64,000 nt of DNA from Nitrospira sp. (lineage in GTDB: Bacteria > Nitrospirota > Nitrospiria > Nitrospirales > Nitrospiraceae). The notes under the pieces are model-generated. The model was not told the DNA's origin. It did not search any database and worked only from the letters and a program-made list of their open reading frames with translations. Positions within the stretch are counted from its first letter, which is position 1. Each line of letters opens with the position of its first letter. Location: positions 186,001 through 250,000 of the forward strand of contig JARFXP010000003.1 in the NCBI GenBank assembly GCA_029194675.1, written 5' to 3'. A program made the translations under genes and the position numbers. Positions 25,066-33,320 of the stretch are shown here, one piece after another.

Positions 25066-25981
25066 GCAAGATCCTCTTATTCTTATTCATGGAAGAAGAC
25101 TGTTAACAACAACCATACGAGGGTGCTTCTCAGGAACGTCATCGCTCAGCTTCATAAAGTTTCTCAGCGATCGAGCTTGAAGTAACCGATGCAGCATGCC
25201 AGCCGCCGATTCTTTCATCGGACTGTCCTGATCGACCATCGACCCAATTGCGAGATCGTCATCTTGAATGCGGATCATGAGACCGATACTGTGCAAGGTG
25301 TTTGCCTAACTTAGTGATGTACCCATGTCGTACGAATCATGACAATTAGGCTTGTTTTCCCCGGATAAAATGAATTTCGCGCAAAACACAACTGTGTCAG
25401 TAATACATAGGTGTGCCAAGATGACCTATTCAGAAGCGATCTATCGGCGATGGATTCGGAGCGATTCGTCAAAAGCGATTCTTTGAGAAAGGTTGGTGCT
25501 GCAGCGCGAGCAGACTGAGAAACCAATCGTCGAATTACTCAGCAAAACATGTGTTTGTCTTTGAGCTCTGTGTTGTAGGTTGCTTTTCGGAGTACTGCGT
25601 TTCAATCCTGAAAGAGACGCTAGACAATATTGAGGACAACCCCTCCGTCAGTCGGAAACCGCACGTCTGTAGCGCCTAGAGAGTCTCAGTCAAAGAGTTT
25701 CGCTGCTTTCGAGGCGAGGCAAAACGACAGTCATGTGCGACTACGCCCTCTCTCGTCCATCAAGAAACCGGCGAGGTCTATCAAAAGACATCATAACAAA
25801 TTCAATTGCATGCTCAGCGAAACCAACTTGTCCGGCTGCTCAATGTCGTAGGATTCCATCGCGGAGTATCGCTTGCGAGAAAGATGGACAAGAGTAACGC
25901 AGGGCATACACAGGCTCTTGGCATGGCACGTGCTTAGAGACAGTAACGGAGGAAATGGTTCTCTGATTGAATTTGTTATAT
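25066..25981. other. Noncoding region upstream of unit B pump operon
   Basis: Nine hundred bases with no convincing gene; short frames at 25087-25296 and 25311-25526 lack domains and ribosome-binding sites. It holds the sigma-54 promoter candidate (25292-25307), a TGACAATT motif (~25339) and CTGTGTCAG (~25389). Most of the kinase gene expected here by comparison with unit A is missing. Confidence 0.5.
25292..25307 (-). promoter_or_regulatory. Sigma-54 (-24/-12) promoter candidate, efflux unit B
   Basis: The minus strand reads AGGCAAACACCTTGCA, matching the consensus at GGCA and TTGC with correct 10-base GG-GC spacing. It differs from the unit A element at two of 16 bases. Start of transcription would be near 25280, ~215 bases before the first pump gene. 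Confidence 0.65.
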
Positions 25982-25982
25982 G

Positions 25983-26085
25983 GATCAGTGGCAGCCTCGC
26001 CGTGAAGAGTGCGGTGGGACAGGGTACGGAGTTCACGGTGGATCTGCCGCTGTGGACGGAACGGGAGATCCGGAGACGCCGATGA
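25983..26085 (+). pseudogene. Remnant of unit B histidine kinase (C-terminal end only)
   Basis: The last ~32 codons of the kinase (SGSLAVKSAVGQGTEFTVDL and following) are preserved in frame and still end in an ATGA overlap with the regulator. Upstream of 25990 similarity to the unit A kinase ends. No other kinase piece (HisKA, ATP-binding) is seen in the preceding 900 bp, so the gene was almost wholly deleted. Confidence 0.85.
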
Positions 26086-27484
26086 GTGGCTTGCCTGCAA
26101 TCCTGGTCGTGGATGACGACCAACAGAATCGGGAGATGCTGGCCGAAGCCTTGAGCCAAGTCGGCTTCGAGGTGGATATCGCCTGCGATGGTGCAGAAGC
26201 CCTGAGCAAGGCCAATGAGGTGATGTACGATGCCGTCTTGAGCGACATCCGCATGGCCCCCTTGTCCGGGTTGGATCTGTTGGATTTTCTTCGCAAGACC
26301 ATGCCGGAGATGCCGATTGTCCTGTTAACCGCGTTCGGTTCCGTCGACACGGCGATCCAAGCCATGAAGCTGGGGGCCTACAATTACATCACCAAACCGG
26401 TGAATCTCGAAGAGCTCGTGCTCACCATGACGCGCGCCGTCGAGTACCGGCGCCTGATCGAGGACAATCGTACGCTTCCACGTGCGTTCAGTGAACGGCC
26501 GCGGACCGCCTCGTTGATCGGGCAAAGCAAGAAACTGGTCGAGGTGTTCAAACTCGTCGGACGAGTCTCTCGCAGCCGGACCGCCGTGTTGATTCAGGGG
26601 GAGAGCGGCACCGGCAAGGAACTCATCGCCCGCGCCATCCACGACAACAGCCCCCGGGCCACGCACCGGTTCGTCGCCGTGAACTGCAGTGCGATTCCCG
26701 ACTCCTTGCTCGAAAGCGAACTCTTCGGTCACATCAAGGGGTCGTTTACCGGGGCCCATATCTTACGGCGGGGCTTGCTGGAGGAGGCGAGCGGCGGCAC
26801 CTTCTTCTTGGACGAAGTCGGCGATCTCTCGTCGGCCGGCCAGGCCAAACTGCTGCGCGTCCTCCAAGAAGGAGAAGTCCGACGGATCGGGAGCAACGAG
26901 TCGGTCCGAGTGGATGTGCGGATCATCGCCGCGTCGCGCCGGAATCTTGCCGACTTGATCGAGGCCGGTCGGTTTCGGGAGGATCTGCTCTATCGGCTGA
27001 ATACGGTGAACATTTTCATCCCGCCGCTCCGGGAGCGGCCCGAAGACATTCCCTTACTGGCTGAGTTCTTTCTGGCACGCTACGGAGATGAAAAAGAAGT
27101 GCCGGTCACGTCCTTTTCCCCCGCCGCGATGCGGGCGCTGACGGGCTATGCATGGCCGGGCAATGTGCGTGAGTTAGAGCACGTCGTGGAACGAGCGGTG
27201 GCGCTGACCTCGCACGCGATCCTCGCGCTCGATGACCTTCCTTCTGAAATCCTTCGTAAAGACGGAAGCATCTCGAACCACACTCACCTCTTGCCCGGCA
27301 CGCTCAAGGCGCTGCAGCGAGATCAGGTGCTTAAGATGCTGGAGTCCGCCCAGGGCAACAAGGAGCGGACAGCGCGTTTGCTCGGCATCAGCAGGCGAAC
27401 GCTGTATCGGCTCCTCGACCGATACGACGTCGGTAAAACTCAGACTTCGCCCGAGGCCGACACGTCGGATCCTAACGGATCTTG
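25990..27484. repeat. ~1.5-kb direct repeat, copy B (matches 15098-16592)
   Basis: Second copy of the kinase-end/regulator repeat. Similarity starts abruptly at GGCAGCCTCGCC (25990) and ends at the regulator stop, marking the right edge of efflux unit B. Confidence 0.9.
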
Positions 27485-27485
27485 A
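26082..27485 (+). CDS. NtrC-type sigma-54 activator, efflux unit B
   Basis: A 467-residue paralogue of 15190-16593 with the same three domains: receiver with phospho-acceptor D55 (LSDIRMAP), AAA+ with GESGTGKE, GSFTGA and FLDEVGD, and the same Fis-type recognition helix (ARLLGISRRTLYRLL). Differences are few: LDFLRK for LNSFRK in the receiver and a replaced linker before the DNA-binding domain. ATG 26082 overlaps the kinase remnant stop. Its own kinase is lost, so it would depend on the unit A kinase or another donor (inference). The identical DNA-reading helix suggests both regulators bind the same sites. Confidence 0.93.
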   Translation: MSGLPAILVVDDDQQNREMLAEALSQVGFEVDIACDGAEALSKANEVMYDAVLSDIRMAPLSGLDLLDFLRKTMPEMPIVLLTAFGSVDTAIQAMKLGAYNYITKPVNLEELVLTMTRAVEYRRLIEDNRTLPRAFSERPRTASLIGQSKKLVEVFKLVGRVSRSRTAVLIQGESGTGKELIARAIHDNSPRATHRFVAVNCSAIPDSLLESELFGHIKGSFTGAHILRRGLLEEASGGTFFLDEVGDLSSAGQAKLLRVLQEGEVRRIGSNESVRVDVRIIAASRRNLADLIEAGRFREDLLYRLNTVNIFIPPLRERPEDIPLLAEFFLARYGDEKEVPVTSFSPAAMRALTGYAWPGNVRELEHVVERAVALTSHAILALDDLPSEILRKDGSISNHTHLLPGTLKALQRDQVLKMLESAQGNKERTARLLGISRRTLYRLLDRYDVGKTQTSPEADTSDPNGS

Positions 27486-27615
27486 TAGGTCGTTCTATGG
27501 GTGTTCTCAGCAGAGGCATTCCATACCCTCGGGTGTTATTCAGAAACGGTCTGGCAGGGCTCCTCAAAACTGTGAAAGGGCATCGACCTCGGCGATACCG
27601 ATCGTCCGTGGGTCA

Positions 27616-28002
27616 TCACGGCGTCGAATGAAGTTGTTGGGTCATATCGGATGGGATCTCCCGCGCGGCCTTCTTGGCTTGCGTGTCCGCATAGTCGGCC
27701 GCTTCTTCCAACTGGTGAGCGAAGAGCCGCATCTGCTTCACGAACTCGGTCGTCGCCGGCCCAGGCTTTGTCCTCAAGAGCAATTCCGTTTCGCGTTCTC
27801 TGTGCCTCGCCATGGCATGGAGCTCTCGCCCTTCCTCTCGCCAGTAAAACATTCGGTCCGACGCACGCATCTGTGATGCGGACTGCGTCGCGGCCGGCGC
27901 CGTGGAGGTGGCTGTCGATTGCGCCGATCCATTTACCGTACAGGCAGTGAGTATCCCGAGTACCCCACAGAGCGTGATCGAATGCATTTCCACTGCGTTC
28001 AT
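27616..28002 (-). CDS. Small lipoprotein, uncharacterised
   Basis: A 128-residue protein with a lipoprotein signal (ITLCGVLGILTAC, Cys ~20), an Ala/Ser/Thr-rich linker, then a charged helical domain (SDRMFYWREEGRELHAMARH ... MRLFAHQLEEAADYADTQAKK). ATG 28002 has AAAGGAGG upstream and overlaps the sthA stop (ATGA), so it is co-translated with sthA. The helical part resembles small periplasmic four-helix proteins, but I do not recognise a family. Confidence 0.7.
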   Translation of the reverse strand: MNAVEMHSITLCGVLGILTACTVNGSAQSTATSTAPAATQSASQMRASDRMFYWREEGRELHAMARHRERETELLLRTKPGPATTEFVKQMRLFAHQLEEAADYADTQAKKAAREIPSDMTQQLHSTP

Positions 28003-29432
28003 GTGGCCTCCTTTGACAAGTGGGACGCCGTCATGGCGAGTTTGTTGTGCGCATCCAACGCGGCCACCTTGTAACATTCGGCCAACGTCGGATAGTTGAA
28101 GATCGTGCGCAAGAAATACTCCAAGCCGCCACCGAGGTCGAGGACTGCCTGACCAATATGCGTTAATTCCGTCGCCCCCGTTCCGATGGCATGGACGGCG
28201 AGCAGCCTTCGATTCGCACGATGAAACAGTAATTTGACAAGCCCGCTGTCGTCGCCAAGGATCTGTCCCCGGGCGATCTCGCGATACCGCGCGACCCCTG
28301 TTTCGTAGGGTACGTGCTGGTCGGTCAGAACCTGCTCCGGTGGCCCGGTCATAGAAATCTCGGGGATTGCGTAAATGCCTACAGGTGGGTGATCGGGGAG
28401 TGGGTCAATCTCCACTCCAAACGCGTGACAAGCCACGTGCCGCCCTTGGGAGGCAGAAGTGGAGGCGAGGCTGGGATAACCGATAATATCGCCCGCTGCA
28501 AAGATGTGGGGGATTCCGGTGCGAAACTGAGCATCGACCGTCAGGCGACCTCGCTTGTCCGCACTTAAACCTGCTGCGGCCAGGTTGAGTCTCTCGACGG
28601 CGCCCATCCTTCCGACCGAGTAGAGAACGGATTCGGCCATTATCCGCTTCCCGGACTCCAACGTGAGGATGGCTCGACGGGGCTTTTCATCGGTCAGATC
28701 GAGCTTTTCGACCGCCTCGCCCAGTCGAAAGGTAACGTTGCGATTGCGCATCTGATGCATCAATTCCTCGACGATCTCGGAGTCCAGAAACTCCAACAGG
28801 CCCGTTCGCTTGTCGACCAGTGTGACGTTGATTTTCAGGGCGGCCAGCATGGAGGCATATTCAACGCCGATGATGCCGCCGCCGACGACGACCATCTTTC
28901 GCGGGAGCTTCTTGATGTTCGTGATGTCGTCACTGGTCAGAATCACCTCTCCATCAACCGGCACGCCTTCGGGTTGAGCGGGAATGGTTCCGGTTGCGAT
29001 CAAGATGTTCGCCGCGGTGAGGAGCCTGGACTCTTGTTCGCCGGCCACAGCCATGGTATGGGCGTCTTTGAACGACGCCTCCCCTTGGATCAACACGACG
29101 TCGTTCCGGCGAAGTTGATCGGCGACGACTTCGACCTCCCGCTTGGTGACGTCCGCGACCCGTGCCAAGAGTTGTGCCGCCGTCGGTCGGCTGTCGAAGT
29201 GATTCCCTAAATGTTGTTCGACGTGATGAGCGGCGCACAGAAAGGACAGCACCGCTTCACGAAAGGTTTTGCTGGGGATCGTGCCGGTTTCTACGCAGAC
29301 GCCGCCCAGAAGGCGCCTGCGTTCAACGACGGCGACGCGTTTGCCGAGTTTTGCGGCTTGGATCGACGCCCGCTGGCCGGCCGGGCCGCTTCCGATACAG
29401 AGCAAATCAAAATCGTACGTCTCACGAGCCAT
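27999..29432 (-). CDS. sthA: Soluble pyridine nucleotide transhydrogenase (SthA type)
   Basis: A 477-residue flavoprotein disulfide-reductase family member. It has an N-terminal FAD site (CIGSGPAGQRASIQAAKLG), an NAD(P) site (VVVGGGIIGVEYASMLAALK), a second FAD motif (GIPHIFAAGDIIGYPSLAST) and the C-terminal dimer domain. The redox-active disulfide region reads GGVCVETGTIPSKT with only one Cys, as in SthA and unlike lipoamide dehydrogenase or glutathione reductase. Known reaction: reversible hydride transfer between NADPH and NAD+ in the cytoplasm. It is co-translated with a small lipoprotein downstream. A related uncharacterised flavoprotein is the alternative. Confidence 0.85.
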   Translation of the reverse strand: MARETYDFDLLCIGSGPAGQRASIQAAKLGKRVAVVERRRLLGGVCVETGTIPSKTFREAVLSFLCAAHHVEQHLGNHFDSRPTAAQLLARVADVTKREVEVVADQLRRNDVVLIQGEASFKDAHTMAVAGEQESRLLTAANILIATGTIPAQPEGVPVDGEVILTSDDITNIKKLPRKMVVVGGGIIGVEYASMLAALKINVTLVDKRTGLLEFLDSEIVEELMHQMRNRNVTFRLGEAVEKLDLTDEKPRRAILTLESGKRIMAESVLYSVGRMGAVERLNLAAAGLSADKRGRLTVDAQFRTGIPHIFAAGDIIGYPSLASTSASQGRHVACHAFGVEIDPLPDHPPVGIYAIPEISMTGPPEQVLTDQHVPYETGVARYREIARGQILGDDSGLVKLLFHRANRRLLAVHAIGTGATELTHIGQAVLDLGGGLEYFLRTIFNYPTLAECYKVAALDAHNKLAMTASHLSKEAT

Positions 29433-29624
29433 AACTAGTCAACGGCCAAGGTGATCATTGAACAGAGAGAGTACGGGAATAGATAGACGGGTTGCTGAAA
29501 TGAACGCCTCTTTTCCCCATGATGGTTGAAGCAATGTCTACTCAAGTCATCCATTGATCGAACCACACTCCTCAAAACGACCAACATATGGGTGACGAGT
29601 ACCCGTCGCATCTCCATCTCCTCA

Positions 29625-30041
29625 TCACGAAGACAGGAAGATCGATGTCGACGATCGTGATCGATGTTCGCGCGTCAATCGGACGGCGTTCGTCATGAGC
29701 TCCAGCAGCTCACTGAAAGGATAGGGTTTACGAAGGATGCCGTACGCTCTTCCGAGGTCGGCCGTTTCTGACAAATTCGTATCGCCATCCAGCACAAGAA
29801 TCGTGGGCATACCCGGCCAAACAAGCCGTACTAGCAAGATGAGACGAAATCCATTGATCTGGGGTATGTGATGAGCGCTAATCACCACATCGAACCGGCG
29901 TCGTTTCATCTCTTCCAGCGCTAGGGATTCCTCCGGCACCTGCTGGACATTGTATCCTTCACGCTCCAGCATTAGACTCAGTACGTTCCGCTGGTCGTCG
30001 TCGTGCTCGACGATCAGCACTCTTCTGCCACACCCAGTCAT
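29625..30041 (-). CDS. Stand-alone receiver domain lacking the phospho-acceptor Asp
   Basis: A 138-residue single receiver domain. The acidic pocket is kept (VLIVEHDDDQRN) and so is the Lys-Pro near the end (GILRKPYPFSELL). In the position of the phosphorylated Asp (usual LLD.xMP) it has Ala: DVVISAHHIPQINGF. It is therefore a pseudo-receiver, probably not phosphorylated in the normal way. Start ATG 30041 follows AAGGAGG; the open frame extends further upstream. No output domain or adjacent kinase is present. A scrap of a second copy is at 32580-32680. Confidence 0.8.
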   Translation of the reverse strand: MTGCGRRVLIVEHDDDQRNVLSLMLEREGYNVQQVPEESLALEEMKRRRFDVVISAHHIPQINGFRLILLVRLVWPGMPTILVLDGDTNLSETADLGRAYGILRKPYPFSELLELMTNAVRLTREHRSRSSTSIFLSS

Positions 30042-30156
30042 GGCGACCTCCTTGATAATCCCCCATAGCGATGCATGACGCACACTCCTGCGCACCTCGG
30101 TGAACCGGGCTCCATGGTCCTGCGGCAGTGAGTGGTCCTCAGCGATGTCGATGCAC

Positions 30157-30390
30157 TTATGCGCAAGTTGTCCCTAGCTTTATTCCATGTGATGGAACTC
30201 CGACTTCGATGTTGCGACGTGCTGCTCCACGTGGCGAGTGATTCTTCAGCCGATTGGTATAAATTGCCGCATCCTCGATGTTTCCACAGTTGACACATCG
30301 CGATCCTTGCAGCTCGCTCGGAACAGCCTGTCCCGTGACGTCAGAGATTGGCTCAATGACCATGAACCCACTGCAGCGTCCACATGTCAA
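30157..30390 (-). CDS. Small zinc-ribbon-like protein
   Basis: A 77-residue protein with two CxxC knuckles, TCGRCSGFMV near the N-terminus and SRCVNCGNIED ~30 residues later, the spacing of a zinc ribbon. The start chosen is TTG 30390, preceded by GGAGGTGA five bases upstream; the open frame continues to a GTG at 30501 but that part overlaps the SPFH gene and looks non-coding. It follows the SPFH lipoprotein gene in the same direction. Function unknown. Confidence 0.6.
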   Translation of the reverse strand: MTCGRCSGFMVIEPISDVTGQAVPSELQGSRCVNCGNIEDAAIYTNRLKNHSPRGAARRNIEVGVPSHGIKLGTTCA

Positions 30391-30457
30391 GGTCTCACCT
30401 CCATTTCCGTTGCCGCTCGGAAGGAACCAATTCCATGATTCGATAAGCGACGTCCTG

Positions 30458-31357
30458 CTACCGGCCAAAACGCATGTCTGAGCCCGTGTGGAATTCCTCA
30501 CGAGCCTGCCCCGTTGAGTGATCAGTCCCGGGGTTGATCAAAATCGGCACATTCAGTTTGTCCGGTAGCAGCACAAACTTAGAGTTCGAGCTGTCATAGA
30601 GCTTGAACCGGAGATATTCCGGGGTCAGCGTCTTGGTAATGGTTTCCTGCGCTTTCGCCTGACCAACCGACCGAATTCTTAGACCTTCCGCCTCGCCTTC
30701 GGCTCGAATACGGATAGAATCTCCCTCACCTTTGGCACGACGGCGAGCAATCTCTGCATCCTTTTCGGCGATAATGAGCTCGAATTCTTTTTGTTCCTTC
30801 TCCTGTTCTTTTGCTTGCTTGCGTTCCACAGCCTCCAGGACGACCCTGGCCAGATCGATATCGGCCAGAGCAACGCTGGCCACTTCGAGATGACGGCCTT
30901 TAAGTTTATCGACCACAACCGCCTGTACTTTGCTGGCAATTTCCGAGCTTTTCTCGGGTACACTGACCATGGGATAGTTGGAGACAACACTTCTGACCGC
31001 CGCCAATAGCTCCGGTCTGACGACGCGAGGATAGTAATCTGGTCCGATCTCCTGGGCGAGGAAATATATCTCCTCGGGAATCGGCCTCAGAATAATGGCT
31101 GCTTTGAGGACGACAAGCAGGTCGTCCAAGCTCAGTGCGTCGACCTCTTCGGTGTAACTGCGCACCTGCACGTCGTACAGGTAGATGTCGTTCCAAGGTG
31201 CCCGCCAATAGAACCCGCTCTTGAGTGTTTCGGTGGTCAGGCCTTCGGTCAAAGGATACCAGCGCAATCCTCGCTGACCTGGCGCGACGGTGGTCCCGCA
31301 AGCTTGCAGTGAACCCAATATCATGACAAGAAGCATGACCTTCGCAACATAACGCAT
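30458..31357 (-). CDS. SPFH/prohibitin-type lipoprotein
   Basis: A 299-residue protein with a lipoprotein signal (VMLLVMILGSLQAC), then an SPFH (band 7) domain starting APGQRGLRWYPL and including FYWRAPWNDIYLYDVQ. A long charged coiled coil follows (ERKQAKEQEKEQKEFELIIAEK), then an Ala/Glu/Arg-rich stretch typical of prohibitin-like proteins and a C-terminal strand region. ATG 31357 has GGAGG upstream; the open frame extends 96 bases further. SPFH proteins form large membrane-bound rings that organise proteases or lipid domains. A lipid-anchored form at the outer leaflet or outer membrane is unusual. A truncated paralogue lies at 33308-33988. Confidence 0.82.
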   Translation of the reverse strand: MRYVAKVMLLVMILGSLQACGTTVAPGQRGLRWYPLTEGLTTETLKSGFYWRAPWNDIYLYDVQVRSYTEEVDALSLDDLLVVLKAAIILRPIPEEIYFLAQEIGPDYYPRVVRPELLAAVRSVVSNYPMVSVPEKSSEIASKVQAVVVDKLKGRHLEVASVALADIDLARVVLEAVERKQAKEQEKEQKEFELIIAEKDAEIARRRAKGEGDSIRIRAEGEAEGLRIRSVGQAKAQETITKTLTPEYLRFKLYDSSNSKFVLLPDKLNVPILINPGTDHSTGQAREEFHTGSDMRFGR

Positions 31358-31565
31358 GGTCCCTCCTTTTCTGCCGAACGAGGGCTGCGGTCGGCCTATG
31401 GAAATCCTGACCGCGGGACAGAAGGTGGCCTCGACTCGCCAAGCTTTTCCCACTTCCCTGCACGGTCGACCATCAACACCAAGAAAACCAGTAATATAAG
31501 AAAACCTACGACCTCAATGCTCCGATGGTTGTCTCGTCTTTCTATGTCTTATAAGGAAGACGCCG

Positions 31566-31733
31566 CTACTGCCGAATCTCTCGGTGTTGCCTCTCCCATA
31601 CCTCTTGCAGCAGGATGATCTTACTGAAGGAGAGATCTGCCACAAACTCGCGCAGCTGCTTAGTTTCTTCCTCGATTTGCCGTTTTTGTCTCGCAGCTAC
31701 GACCCGCCTCTTGGAATATCTAGCATCTGCCAT
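31566..31733 (-). CDS. 55-aa basic coiled-coil protein
   Basis: An ORF of 55 residues, rich in Arg, Lys, Glu and Gln. ATG 31733 follows GAGGAGGGAAG, a strong ribosome-binding site, and overlaps the HicB-like gene by 14 bases. The segment LREFVADLSFSKIILLQEV resembles the end of IS3-family OrfA proteins (LKRLVADLSLDK... pattern), so it may be a transposase-derived fragment. It may instead be a small helical partner of the upstream protein. Neither is proven. Confidence 0.5.
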   Translation of the reverse strand: MADARYSKRRVVAARQKRQIEEETKQLREFVADLSFSKIILLQEVWERQHREIRQ

Positions 31734-31965
31734 TGGCTTCCCTCCTCATTAGTGTTATGGAATTCGAAAATGCGCCGCTGTCAGTACCGGCAGAGTGGAG
31801 CAGGGTTGATGAGTTGGTTGAACGGGTCAGACCGAGACGCAGGTGACGGAGCTTCAGCTGCAGTTGTTCGAACGACTTGCCATAGACCTGATAGTCAGGA
31901 TGGGCTTTCGGATAACCACGCCAAATCTCTTGATCTGGAAGAAACGTGTAGTCCATCAATTCCAT
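31720..31965 (-). CDS. HicB-like small protein
   Basis: An 81-residue protein. The first ~47 residues resemble the HicB antitoxin/HicB-like fold: YTFLPDQEIWRGYPKAHPDY then QVYGKSFEQLQLKLRHLRLG, with the pattern (strand, strand, ..GxSFEELxxxL..). The rest is low-complexity Ser/Thr and may be degenerate. It overlaps the downstream 55-aa gene. No HicA toxin is seen nearby, so it is either an orphan or a non-TA HicB-like protein. The similarity is from memory of the family pattern and short. Confidence 0.45.
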   Translation of the reverse strand: MELMDYTFLPDQEIWRGYPKAHPDYQVYGKSFEQLQLKLRHLRLGLTRSTNSSTLLHSAGTDSGAFSNSITLMRREANGRC

Positions 31966-32538
31966 GCTGGATCAACAGGCTAAAAGAGAGTTTTCATTTG
32001 TGCGTTATCTCATCAGACCACTACTGCGGCTCTGACGCGTGCGATCCGCTGCGTTCTGATTGATTGCCGCTCCCGTCTGCTATTAGTCGTCGACCACCTG
32101 CCTTGATAAAGAGCAAACGCAATGCCAGTAATGAAAGTGAATTGCCGGCCTATCCGTGGAGAGAGTTTTCAGTTTTTCGTCTTTGGTTGGTTGTAACACC
32201 GGAGGACATCGGGCATACCTGCATGACAGCCTGACATGATGTGCCACAAAGACACAGAGACGAGATGATGGTGTGATGATAAATATATAAGAATGAAGCT
32301 CAGAAACAGAGCTATCCTGCCTTGCTCTAAAGCAGTCTAACTTTTACCCCTACCGAGAGTTATTTGCTAAATTGCAAAGTGAAGACTGGGATTGTCGTTG
32401 AAGCGGGCATCGGGCGGCTGCCCGCTGCGAAGGAGATTAGTTAGGGAGAAAATGATGAGGAGTATCCCACGCCTTTACATTGGCTTGACTTGTTGAAACG
32501 GTTGAAACGACGCTCAGGAGTCGGATTGCTTTTCAAAA
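31966..32538. other. Noncoding stretch
   Basis: No convincing gene on either strand and no recognised RNA. It is relatively AT-rich, with A/T runs around 32270-32390, and separates the HicB-like pair from the degenerate second lipoprotein module. Confidence 0.45.
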
Positions 32539-32560
32539 GCACACTGTGTACATTGTGCGA
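32539..32560. promoter_or_regulatory. Recurring CACTGTGTACA element, copy 1
   Basis: GCACACTGTGTACATTGTGCGA, shared with 34229-34250. Similarity extends ~20 bases to the left (GGATTG.TTTT.AAA). It lies between the receiver-gene scrap and the HicB-like genes. Confidence 0.4.
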
Positions 32561-32579
32561 GGTCGCTCGTGTAAATACG

Positions 32580-32680
32580 TATTCTGCAGCATCAGACTCA
32601 ACGGGTTCTGCTCATCTTCGTTATGCTCGATGATCAGGACTCGCTGCCCATACCCGGTGATGTCGACCTCCGTCGTCACT
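32580..32680 (-). pseudogene. Remnant of a second pseudo-receiver gene (5' end)
   Basis: On the minus strand, the ribosome-binding region (GGAGGTCGAC) and ~27 codons match the start of 29625-30041: ITGYGQRVLIIEHNEDEQNP against MTGCGRRVLIVEHDDDQRNV. The start codon is ATC instead of ATG and similarity ends after ~LSLMLQ. It is a decayed duplicate. Confidence 0.75.
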
Positions 32681-32705
32681 TCCGGACCGACTCGTCGCCT
32701 CTTCT

Positions 32706-33320
32706 TCACGAGCCTGTGGAGTCCGTTGTCTGGTTATCCTGACCACCACCGGTTGACAAGGTCTCCCCTTTGCCCTCTTCCTGACAGAAGGTTCGGTTCT
32801 CCAGGGGGTAATGTTGTCCCATGGAGCCTTCATAATAATTGTTGGTATCGAACCCTTCTGTCTTCCAGATGTGAAGACATTGCGCAACAAGATGCGGCAC
32901 AACCCTCGGCATCTTGCCAATCATCTCTGGGCTTGAACCCTCCGTCGCTCCGACGACGGCAAGCTGATTGCCGACCTGTAGTATGTCGGCGTCCGGAAAG
33001 CCGTGAAAAACGATCGCGAATTCGAAGGCGCCTTCCCGTCTGAGGCTCGTAGGCCCATACCCTAGATACTTGTCGATTGGCTGCTCCTGGGCGAGAATCA
33101 CGACACCATCCGGCTTCCGAAGAACCTGGGTGATCTGTCCCCCCAATTCCACCTTGTGGGAAATGAAGCTGGCGCCGGACGGGTAGGATGTCTGGGCTTT
33201 CCACGCCTTGACGGCAACCGTGTCAGTTTCGATATCTTTCGTGATCTCTGGAGGAAACGCGGGTGGGGTTGTGCAGGCGGCTAATAATACGCACATCATG
33301 AATAAGCCTATTGGACGCAT
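32706..33320 (-). CDS. Slp-family outer-membrane lipoprotein
   Basis: A 204-residue lipoprotein. Signal peptide and lipobox are MRPIGLFMMCVLLAAC; the mature part begins TTPPAFPPEITKDI as in Slp/YeaY proteins, and contains the family strands GGQITQV ... GVVILAQEQPID and LQVGNQLAVVGATEG. ATG 33320 follows AGGAG; a longer frame to 33374 is unlikely. It overlaps the truncated SPFH gene upstream by 13 bases, so they share a transcript. Slp proteins are starvation or acid-inducible outer-membrane lipoproteins in enterobacteria; the role here is unknown. Confidence 0.75.
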   Translation of the reverse strand: MRPIGLFMMCVLLAACTTPPAFPPEITKDIETDTVAVKAWKAQTSYPSGASFISHKVELGGQITQVLRKPDGVVILAQEQPIDKYLGYGPTSLRREGAFEFAIVFHGFPDADILQVGNQLAVVGATEGSSPEMIGKMPRVVPHLVAQCLHIWKTEGFDTNNYYEGSMGQHYPLENRTFCQEEGKGETLSTGGGQDNQTTDSTGS

